From NCBI GenBank assembly GCA_020847555.1, contig JADLBT010000098.1, forward strand, positions 1 through 56,777: a stretch of 56,777 bases of DNA. Reading direction: 5' to 3'. The notes under the pieces are model-generated. The model did not search any database and was not told where the DNA came from. It saw only the letters and a list, made by a program, of their open reading frames with translations. This document shows, piece by piece, positions 38,120 through 44,828 of the stretch (positions are counted from its first letter, which is position 1; every line of letters starts with the position of its first letter). The stretch comes from Gemmataceae bacterium. Its GTDB lineage: Bacteria; Planctomycetota; Planctomycetia; Gemmatales; Gemmataceae. Position numbers and translations under genes: made by a program.

Positions 38120-39202
38120 ATGAAACCCTTTCCGCTTGGAGTTGGCCTGTGTGCGTTGGGGCTCGCGCTCGGCTCGGCTGGACCGGCGGAGGCGGCGTGG
38201 AACAACGTCTTTCAGGTGTCGTGCTTCCGCCGCGGTTGTCGCAGGCCGGCGGTGGTCCAGCGGCCTGTAATCGCCCAGTTCCCCGTTGCCGTCGCCGCGG
38301 CCCCCGACCCGTGCTGCAACCCATGCCCGCCGCCGCCGACGGTTTGCACGACGCGCTACATCCAGCGCTGCTACTACCAGCCGGTGACGTCGCTCCAGAC
38401 CAAGACGTACTTCGAGCCGGTCACCACGTACCGGACCAGCTTCTACTACGAGCAGGTCACCAGCTACCGCTACTCGTGCGCGTTCGACCCCTGCACCTGC
38501 ACGTACCAGAAGGTGGCCTGCCCGGTGACGTCCTACGCCCTCCGGGCCAAGTCGTGCCCGGTGCAGAGCTGGGTGCAGCGCTGCTGCTCGGTGCCGGTGA
38601 CCACGTACCAGCGCGTCAGCTACTGGGAGCCGCAGACCACCTGCACGACGCCGTGCGCCATCGGCTGTGCCCCGGTCGCGGCCCCGGTGGTCCCGCAGGT
38701 GCAGGTTCCCGCCGTGCAGGAACAGCCCTCGACCCCGCCGCCACCGACCCCGCCGCCACCGACCGTCGATGAGAAGCGCGGCGGGAACGGCGCCCAGCCG
38801 TTCGAGAAGTACTACGGCCCGCCGAACGGCAACGGCAACGGCGGCGCGTCGTTCCGCCAGCCGCTGCCCGGTGGGGCAGTACCGGCTCGTCCGGTGAACC
38901 CGGCCCCAGTCCCGGCGGCCCGCCCGGACCGCATCGCCTCCCTCCCGAACGCCCGGCTCGAAGGCCAGGTGGTCAGCGCCGCGCACGCTCCGCGTCCAGG
39001 CGCCCAGGTGATGTTCGTCAGCACCCGGCGCGAGGCCCCCAATCAGACGGTGACCGCGAACGCCGTCGGCCGCTTCCAGGTGAACCTGCCAGCCGGCGGA
39101 TGGCTGGTGTACGTCAGTGGGTCCGACGGGCGCAATGTCTTCCACAGCCGCATCGACGTTGACGGCCGTCAGCCGACCGCGCTGACCGTGATGGCGCGGT
39201 AG
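38120..39202 (+). CDS. Secreted Cys/Tyr-rich protein with YxPVT repeats
   Basis: The 360-residue product starts at ATG 38120 after AGAGGAGA and has a signal peptide ending ...GSAGPAEA-AW. The mature region (about 30-200) is rich in Cys, Tyr and Thr and repeats a short unit: YYQPVTSLQTKTY, YFEPVTTYRTSFY, YYEQVTSYRYSC, CCSVPVTTYQRVSYW. More than 15 cysteines suggest disulfides or cross-linking in the envelope. A Pro-rich linker (TPPPPTPPPPT) and an Asn-Gly rich stretch follow, then a C-terminal carboxypeptidase-regulatory-like beta domain (ARLEGQVVSAAHAPRPGAQV, VGRFQVNLPAGGWLVYVSG). Such proteins are common in Gemmataceae and are usually hypothetical; a structural cell-wall role is an inference. 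It is convergent with glgX, with repeat copy D between them. Confidence 0.85.
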   Translation: MKPFPLGVGLCALGLALGSAGPAEAAWNNVFQVSCFRRGCRRPAVVQRPVIAQFPVAVAAAPDPCCNPCPPPPTVCTTRYIQRCYYQPVTSLQTKTYFEPVTTYRTSFYYEQVTSYRYSCAFDPCTCTYQKVACPVTSYALRAKSCPVQSWVQRCCSVPVTTYQRVSYWEPQTTCTTPCAIGCAPVAAPVVPQVQVPAVQEQPSTPPPPTPPPPTVDEKRGGNGAQPFEKYYGPPNGNGNGGASFRQPLPGGAVPARPVNPAPVPAARPDRIASLPNARLEGQVVSAAHAPRPGAQVMFVSTRREAPNQTVTANAVGRFQVNLPAGGWLVYVSGSDGRNVFHSRIDVDGRQPTALTVMAR

Positions 39203-39240
39203 TCCTGGGGCGTTGTAATGGTGTGAGAGAAGATTGCCTG

Positions 39241-39268
39241 AAGCCCACGGGCTGCGGCCCGTGGGCTT
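39241..39268. repeat. Dispersed palindromic repeat, copy D (single hairpin between convergent genes)
   Basis: Perfect 12-bp arms AAGCCCACGGGC and GCCCGTGGGCTT flank TGCG. It lies 38 bp after the Cys-rich gene and 24 bp beyond the glgX stop, where a bidirectional terminator would be expected, but neither side has a strong U-tract (only TTTC on the plus side). Confidence 0.85.
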
Positions 39269-39292
39269 TCATGGTTCCTGCCCCTCCGCCAC

Positions 39293-41398
39293 TTATCCCT
39301 CGCCGATCAGCACAAGCATCGAGTGCGCCGCCACGGTGTAGCGCGTCTGCGCCGCGATGCGTGGGCCTGCGTCCTCCTCGCAGAAGTCCTCCGGCGACGG
39401 CCGCGCCGTATCGATGACGCGCCGCCACGGCCGCCCGGAAGGCGCAATCGGGATGCGGAAGGTCACCGGGCCGCGCCAGGAGTTGCACGCAAGGTAAAAG
39501 TCCCGATCCGGCTCCCGCCCCGTCTGACTTCCGTCCAGGACGAACGCCAGCGTCCGGCTCGCGGTCGAGAAATCCGGCTCGAACGGCTCGACGCCGTGCC
39601 AGATCACGTCCGGCGGCATCTGGTCGCGCGGCCCGCTGCCGCGGAAGAAGTGCTGCCGCCGCAGCACCGGGTGGCGCCGGCGCAGTCCGATCACGCCGCG
39701 CGTGAAGCGCAGGAAGTCGGCGTTCGTCTCCGCCAGCGTCCAGTCAACCCAGCTGATCTCGTTGTCCTGGCACCAGGCGTTGTTGTTGCCGCGCTGGGTG
39801 CGCAGGAACTCGTCGCCGGCCAGCAGCATCGGCACCCCCTGCGACAGCAGCAGCGTCGCCATCAGGTTACGGGCCTGCCGCCCGCGCAGAGCCTGGACCG
39901 CCGGGTCGGTCGTCGGCCCCTCGACACCGCAGTTCCAGGAGTGGTTGTCGCTGGCCCCGTCCCGGTTGCCCTCGCCGTTGGCCCCGTTGTGCTTGCGGTC
40001 GTAGGAGACGAGGTCGCAGAGGGTGAAGCCGTCGTGGCAGGTGACGAAGTTGATCGAGTGGCCGGGCCGCCGCCCTGTTGCCTGGTACAGGTCGGCGCTG
40101 CCGCAGAGGCGCGTGGCCAGCAGCGACGCCATCCCCGCCTCGCCCTTCCAGAAGCGGCGGACGTCGTCGCGGTACTGCCCGGTCCACTCCGACCACCGGC
40201 GGCCGTATGGAAAGCGGCCGACCTGGTACAACCCGGCTGCGTCCCACGGCTCGGCGATCAGCTTGGTGTCGGCCATCACCCCGTCCTCGACGATCGTTTC
40301 GACGATCGGCGGTTCGGCCATCACGTTGCCGTACTTGTCGCGCCCGAGGACGGACGCAAGGTCGAAGCGCAGGCCATCGACGTGCATCTCCGCCACCCAG
40401 AAACGCAGGCATGTCATCAGCAGGTCGCGGACGACCGGATGGTTGCAGTTGACGGTGTTCCCGCATCCGGAGAAGTTCAGGTAGCGGCCGTGCGGCCCGA
40501 GGAGATAGTACAGCTCGTTGTCCAGCCCGCGGAACGAGTAGGTGCGGCCGCGGTCGTCCCCCTCGCCGGTGTGGTTGAAGACGACGTCGAGGACGACCTC
40601 GATGCCGGCCGCGTGGAAGGCCAGAACCATCTCGCGGAACTCCTGGACCTGAGCGTGCTCGCGCGCCGAGGCGGCGTAGGCCGCCTTCGGGGCGGCGAAG
40701 GCGATGCTGTTGTACCCCCAGAAGTTGCGCAGCCGCTCGCCCGTCGTTGGGTTGACGAACGGGCAGTCGTCCTCGTCGAACTCGTGGACCGGCAGCAGTT
40801 CGACGGCCGTCACCCCGAGAGCCTTCAGGTAGGGGATCTTCTCCGCCAGTCCGGCAAACGTGCCCGGCTTGCTGACGCCCGACGACGGATGGCAGGTGAA
40901 CCCGCGAACGTGCAGCTCGTAAACAATCGAGTCTTCCAGCGGGATGAGCGGCGGGGCGTCCTCGCGCCAGTCGAACGGCCGGCGGACGAACAGACTGCGG
41001 CGGTTCGTGCCGCGCGAGTTCGGCCGCAACCCGGGGACGGACGGAGATGGCGTGCCCCAGACGGTGCCGTCGGAAATGGCGGTGGCCGCCGGGTCGAGCA
41101 GGACGATGCCGGGGTCGAACCGATGCCCCCCGCGGTACGGTCCGTCCACGCGCCAGCCGTAGCGGAACGCCGGCGGCAGGCCGTTGACGACGATGTGCCA
41201 GTGGTCGCCGGTCCGGTGCTTGCGCGGATCGAGCGGAATCTCCGCCAGCGGCTCGCCGGTTTCGAGCGGGTACAGCACCAGCCGCACCGCCGTGCCGTGG
41301 CGGCACAGCAGGACGAAGTTAACGCCATCCGCCAGGGCCGTCGCCCCCAGCGGGAGGGAGCGCCCCCGGGAAGTCCGCAGGTTTTCCATGAGCACCAA
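39293..41398 (-). CDS. glgX: Glycogen debranching enzyme GlgX (GH13 isoamylase type)
   Basis: GlgX hydrolyses alpha-1,6 branches of glycogen limit dextrins in the cytoplasm. The 701-residue protein has an N-terminal CBM48-like domain (SRGRSLPLGATALADGVNFV, FRYGWRVDGPY) and a GH13 barrel: VYELHVRGFTCHPSSGV, VELLPVHEFDEDD, WGYNSIAFAAPKAAYA, VVLDVVFNHTGEGD, the nucleophile Asp in DGLRFDLASVL, the acid/base Glu in LIAEPWDAAGLYQVG, and the third carboxylate in VTCHDGFTLCDLV. The isoamylase-type C-terminal beta domain ends at SMLVLIGEG. Length is typical. Start at 41398 or at the Met four residues later; both are plausible. It stands alone, with no other glycogen gene nearby, and is convergent with the Cys-rich surface protein gene. 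Confidence 0.96.
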   Translation of the reverse strand: MVLMENLRTSRGRSLPLGATALADGVNFVLLCRHGTAVRLVLYPLETGEPLAEIPLDPRKHRTGDHWHIVVNGLPPAFRYGWRVDGPYRGGHRFDPGIVLLDPAATAISDGTVWGTPSPSVPGLRPNSRGTNRRSLFVRRPFDWREDAPPLIPLEDSIVYELHVRGFTCHPSSGVSKPGTFAGLAEKIPYLKALGVTAVELLPVHEFDEDDCPFVNPTTGERLRNFWGYNSIAFAAPKAAYAASAREHAQVQEFREMVLAFHAAGIEVVLDVVFNHTGEGDDRGRTYSFRGLDNELYYLLGPHGRYLNFSGCGNTVNCNHPVVRDLLMTCLRFWVAEMHVDGLRFDLASVLGRDKYGNVMAEPPIVETIVEDGVMADTKLIAEPWDAAGLYQVGRFPYGRRWSEWTGQYRDDVRRFWKGEAGMASLLATRLCGSADLYQATGRRPGHSINFVTCHDGFTLCDLVSYDRKHNGANGEGNRDGASDNHSWNCGVEGPTTDPAVQALRGRQARNLMATLLLSQGVPMLLAGDEFLRTQRGNNNAWCQDNEISWVDWTLAETNADFLRFTRGVIGLRRRHPVLRRQHFFRGSGPRDQMPPDVIWHGVEPFEPDFSTASRTLAFVLDGSQTGREPDRDFYLACNSWRGPVTFRIPIAPSGRPWRRVIDTARPSPEDFCEEDAGPRIAAQTRYTVAAHSMLVLIGEG

Positions 41399-41611
41399 GG
41401 GTCCGCGGCCCCGCTGGCGGGTCAGGCCCGGCTACCGGCCGCGAGTACCGCGACACGTCGTTGTGGGTCAGTAAATGCACGGAAAACGGGTAACCGGGTC
41501 CGCCCACCGGGCGTTTTCTGGCAGACTTCCCGCCGTCCGCCGATTTCCCGGCACGGTTACCTCTTTCCTTTATTCGGTTCTGTGCCATAATAGCGGAAAT
41601 AAGTAGGCCGG

Positions 41612-41659
41612 TGGAGGTTCCCCTCGCCGACCTTTCAGCACCAGAGTGCTATCCCTCCA
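41612..41659. other. Possible structured RNA or DNA element (nested hairpin)
   Basis: An outer stem TGGAGG/CCTCCA (41612-41617 and 41654-41659) encloses a side hairpin AGCAC-CAGA-GTGCT (41637-41650). It lies 20 bp after a CATAAT hexamer. It matches no tRNA or riboswitch that I recognise. Confidence 0.3.
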
Positions 41660-42127
41660 ACTCGCCTGACGGGTGAAGAAAAAGCGCCGGGTTGAGAAAA
41701 AAGCGCTTCCCTTCTGCTTCGCGGTTGTTCATGATGGATATATTCCAGTACAGGCGAACGGCTCGCGACAACAACCTGACAGCAGCGGTCCGCGGCAGGA
41801 TACCTGACTCGACCATCTCCGACAACCCCCGGCAACAGGCCAGGTAACGCGAAGCACCCCAGGCGTTGGAGAGTTTCGCAGCCCGCGACCGAAAGGCGTG
41901 GGCCGAACCGCAGGTAGCATCCTTGTCCCGGGCGGGTAGCCTGGAGAAGCAGTTTTTCCGCGGCGGAGGTGCCGCGACTCCATTACAAGCACGCTAGCAC
42001 GACTCGAGGGGTGCCGGTCGGGCGCCGCTCCCACACCCGCAGCCCAACCCGGGGCGCGTGCTGGCCAAGGCGCGGGCGCACGCCCGCGTCGCCGCCCCCT
42101 CGGAAGAGGGACTAACCGAAAGCGCTC

Positions 42128-42196
42128 AAGCCCGCGGGCTGCGTCCCGTGGGCCAAGTCCCCAGCATTGCGCCCGCGGGACGCAGCCCGTGGGCCT
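42128..42196. repeat. Dispersed palindromic repeat, copy E (inverted pair upstream of rho)
   Basis: Two 26-bp units (42128-42153 and 42171-42196) are inverted relative to each other with three mismatches and a 17-bp spacer. The left unit reads AAGCCCGCGGG, loop CTGCGT, CCCGTGGG; the right unit has the opposite loop ACGCAG. It is 60 bp upstream of the rho start codon, so it is probably transcribed in the rho leader. Confidence 0.8.
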
Positions 42197-42255
42197 GGAT
42201 TGCTGTGCTGGTAACCCCAGGGCATGCACACCGTTCTCACCTCGGGAGGCAGACA

Positions 42256-43614
42256 ATGGCCGTCGCCCGCAGCGACGAAGGGTCCAACGCGACCCGCAAA
42301 CGTGTCCCACGCAAACCGCTCGCGGCCGAGTCTCAGGGGCCGCTGCCCAACTCGCAGCGCCTCGATGATCTCTACCGCCTGCCCATGCCCCGCCTGTTCG
42401 TCCTCGCCGAGCGCGAGGGCATCGCCGAGCACACCGGCATGAGCCGCGGCCAGCTGATCATGGCCGTCGTCCGCCACCAGATCGAGCGCGGCGCGGTCGT
42501 GCGCGGGTCCGGCACCCTGGAAGTGTTGCCGGACGGCTACGGCTTCCTGCGCAGTGTCGCCCACAACTACCTCGCCTCCCCGGAAGACATCTACGTCTCG
42601 CCCAGCCAGATCCGCCGCCTCGGGCTGAAGACCGGCATGATTGTCGAGGGACCGATCCGCCTGCCGGTCGAGGGCCAGGAGAACTTCGCCCTGATGCAGG
42701 TCGATCTGGTCAACGACCACTCGCCCGACGAGCGCGTCGCCGAGACCGGGTTCGAGGATCTGACGCCGCTGCACCCCAACCGCCGGCTGATCCTCGAGAC
42801 CGACGCGGAGGACATCTCGTCCCGCGTCGTCGATCTGGTCACGCCGATCGGCATGGGGCAGCGCGGGCTGATCGTCTCGCCGCCGCGGGCCGGCAAGACG
42901 ATCCTGCTCCAGCGGATGGCCCTGAGCATTCTCAGGAACCACCCGGATGCGTACCTGATCATCCTCCTCGTGGACGAGCGGCCGGAGGAAGTGACGGACA
43001 TGGCCCGGACCGTCGCCGGTCCGAACTGCGAGGTCGTCGCGAGCACGTTCGACGAGCCGGCATCCGAGCACATCCACGTCAGCGACATCGCCCTGGAGAA
43101 GGCCAAGCGGATGGTCGAACACGGCAAGAACGTGGTGCTGCTGCTCGACTCGATCACCCGCCTCGCCCGCGCCCACAACACCGAGGCGCCGTCCGGCGGC
43201 AAACTGCTGTCCGGCGGCCTCGACACCAACGCCATGCAGAAGCCGAAGCGGTTCTTCGGGGCGGCCCGCAACGTCGAGGAGGGCGGGTCGCTGACGATCC
43301 TCGCCACCGCCCTGATCGACACCGGCTCGCGCATGGACGAGGTGATCTTCGAGGAGTTCAAGGGCACCGGCAACATGGAACTCCACCTCGACCGGCGCCT
43401 CGTCGATAAGCGCGTCTGGCCGGCCATCGACATCAACCGTTCCGGCACCCGCAAGGAGGAGTTGCTGCTCCACCCCGGCGAGGTGGACCGGGTGCGCATC
43501 CTCCGCCGGGTGCTGAGCGACATGCATCCGACCGAGGCGATGGAGATGCTGGTGAGCCGGCTGCGCAAGACGAAGTCGAACGCCGAGTTCCTGATGAGCA
43601 TGAACATGTCCTGA
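42256..43614 (+). CDS. rho: Transcription termination factor Rho
   Basis: Rho is a hexameric RNA-dependent ATPase that releases RNA polymerase. The 452-residue protein starts at ATG 42256 after GGGAGG. Seen: a short basic N-terminal extension ([11 protein letters not shown]), the Rho_N fold ([15 protein letters not shown]), the cold-shock-like RNA-binding domain ([34 protein letters not shown]), the Walker A site [28 protein letters not shown], the Walker B region [14 protein letters not shown], the Q-loop [11 protein letters not shown], and the R-loop [20 protein letters not shown]. All catalytic motifs are intact. The frame continues upstream to 42058 but that part overlaps the repeat and is not family-like. 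It is followed by a 26-bp hairpin. Confidence 0.97.
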   Translation: MAVARSDEGSNATRKRVPRKPLAAESQGPLPNSQRLDDLYRLPMPRLFVLAEREGIAEHTGMSRGQLIMAVVRHQIERGAVVRGSGTLEVLPDGYGFLRSVAHNYLASPEDIYVSPSQIRRLGLKTGMIVEGPIRLPVEGQENFALMQVDLVNDHSPDERVAETGFEDLTPLHPNRRLILETDAEDISSRVVDLVTPIGMGQRGLIVSPPRAGKTILLQRMALSILRNHPDAYLIILLVDERPEEVTDMARTVAGPNCEVVASTFDEPASEHIHVSDIALEKAKRMVEHGKNVVLLLDSITRLARAHNTEAPSGGKLLSGGLDTNAMQKPKRFFGAARNVEEGGSLTILATALIDTGSRMDEVIFEEFKGTGNMELHLDRRLVDKRVWPAIDINRSGTRKEELLLHPGEVDRVRILRRVLSDMHPTEAMEMLVSRLRKTKSNAEFLMSMNMS

Positions 43615-43631
43615 TAGGTGGTTGTTGCATG

Positions 43632-43689
43632 TACCCGTCGCGAGCGCCAGTGAGCGGTCCGCCCCGCTCGCTGGTGCTCGCGGCGGGTA
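43632..43689. repeat. 26-bp stem hairpin after rho
   Basis: Arms 43632-43657 and 43664-43689 flank the loop TCCGCC. The three non-Watson-Crick positions can all pair as G-U in RNA, so the whole 26-bp stem can form. The unit CGAGCRCCAGYGAGCGG is palindrome-like and distinct from the CCCACGGG family. It starts 17 bp after the rho stop and could serve as a terminator or 3' end protector; it has no U-tract. Confidence 0.75.
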
Positions 43690-43918
43690 TCCCCTCTCGT
43701 TACCATTCCGTTACACCACTCGCGACCCGCTCGGGTACAATAGCGCAGTCGCACGTCCGGTGAGGCGCTGCAATCTTTCTACCACTCACGGGCGTCTTTC
43801 TTCTGGGGACAGCGGCCCCCCTTCACCGCGAGCCTGGCTCCCGCCCCCCGCCGCGGCAAGTGAGGGCCGCCGCCGGAATCCGGAGAAGGAACCGGGACGC
43901 CGGCAAACATGAGAAAGA

Positions 43919-44039
43919 AAGAACCAGGAAACCAGGAACCAAATCTCAAACGGGACAGGCGCGACGGGGGCTGGCCAACGGTTCGGGACATTGGTTCCTG
44001 GTCCTACTCATCTGTTTGGTTCCTGGTTGCCTGGTTCTT
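43919..44039. repeat. 25-bp inverted repeat of GGTTCCTGGT units
   Basis: The left arm (43919-43943, AAGAACCAGG...) and the right arm (44015-44039) are reverse complements with one mismatch and a 71-bp spacer. Each arm contains two copies of CCAGG-type 10-mers, and a third TTGGTTCCTGGT lies in the spacer at 43991-44002. It ends 45 bp before the response regulator start. Confidence 0.8.
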
Positions 44040-44084
44040 CCCGTCCAGCGGGTCTGGTTTTTTCCTTTCGCTTGAGGTTCTGCC

Positions 44085-44828
44085 ATGCCCCGGGGCCGAA
44101 TCGTTGTGGTCGAGGACGAACCCGCCATCCGTCGCGGCGTCGGCGACGCCCTCCGCGCCTCCGGGTACGAAGTTGTCGAAGCGGCCGACGGCGCCCGCGG
44201 CCAGGACGAGGCGGTTCGTCTTGGGGTCGATCTCGTCCTGCTCGATCTGCTGCTGCCGCGCCGGGATGGCCTCGATGTTCTCGCCGAGGTGCGCCGGTTC
44301 CGTCCGACCCTGCCGGTCATCATCCTCACCGCACGCGGGACGGAAGATGACCGCGTCCGCGGGCTGAAGATGGGGGCCGATGACTACGTCGTCAAGCCGT
44401 TCTCCGCCCGCGAGCTGCTCGCCCGGGTCGAGGCGGTCCTGCGCCGCTCGCTGGGCCGGCCGCGCGAGGTCCGCGGCGCCCGCCTCGGTCCGGCCCTGAT
44501 CGACTTCGAGCGCCGCGAGGTGCGCTGGTCCGACAGCCAGCGGTGCGAACTGTCCGAGACGGAGAGTGCCCTGCTCGCCTTTCTGCTCGCGCACCGCGAC
44601 CGGGCGGTGTCGCGCGAGGAGCTGCTCACCCGCCTCTGGGGCATCGCGCCGCAGCGCGTCGAGACACGCACCATCGACATGCACATCGCCCGCCTGCGGA
44701 CCAAGCTGCGCGACCCGTCCGGCCAACCGACTCCCGAGGCCATCCTGACCGTTCGCGCTCAGGGGTACATGGCCGGCCCGGACCTGCTACCGATGAGCGA
44801 CGACACCCCGGGAGGGAACGGCAAATGA
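44085..44828 (+). CDS. OmpR/PhoB-family response regulator
   Basis: The 247-residue two-component regulator has a receiver domain at residues 5-118 and a winged-helix DNA-binding domain at about 130-230. Seen: the acidic pocket E10-D11, phospho-acceptor D54 (DLVLLDLLLP), T82 (LTARG), and K104 in ADDYVVKPFSARE. The output domain carries the Trans_reg_C signature (LSETESALLAFLLAHRDRAV, SREELLTRLWG, TRTIDMHIARLRTKL, VRAQGYMAG). The gene overlaps the histidine kinase by 4 bp (ATGA), so the two are translationally coupled and form a pair. The upstream inverted repeat at 43919-44039 is positioned as a possible regulatory element. The signal and regulon are unknown. Confidence 0.95.
   Translation: MPRGRIVVVEDEPAIRRGVGDALRASGYEVVEAADGARGQDEAVRLGVDLVLLDLLLPRRDGLDVLAEVRRFRPTLPVIILTARGTEDDRVRGLKMGADDYVVKPFSARELLARVEAVLRRSLGRPREVRGARLGPALIDFERREVRWSDSQRCELSETESALLAFLLAHRDRAVSREELLTRLWGIAPQRVETRTIDMHIARLRTKLRDPSGQPTPEAILTVRAQGYMAGPDLLPMSDDTPGGNGK

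Larger units (their letters stand above)
41399..42255. other. Long divergent intergenic region between glgX and rho
   Basis: About 850 bp without a supported gene. It holds a nested hairpin at 41612-41659, direct repeats of GARAAAAAGCGC near 41676-41706, and the paired palindromic element at 42128-42196. A CATAAT at 41586-41591 is a possible -10 element without a clear -35. The region probably includes the long leader of rho. Confidence 0.5.
43615..44084. other. Structured intergenic region between rho and the two-component operon
   Basis: About 470 bp with no supported gene. It contains the hairpin at 43632-43689, a possible -10 TACAAT at 43736-43741 (with TTACAC 19 bp upstream), and the inverted repeat at 43919-44039. 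Confidence 0.6.

Noticed and set aside
38340..38640. Short regular repeats in the Cys-rich gene as a CRISPR-like array
   Set aside because: The repeats are imperfect and coding (YxPVT units), with no constant spacer length.
41612..41659. Known riboswitch or tRNA in the glgX-rho spacer
   Set aside because: The nested hairpin does not match tRNA geometry or any riboswitch consensus I can recall; kept only as a low-confidence structured element.
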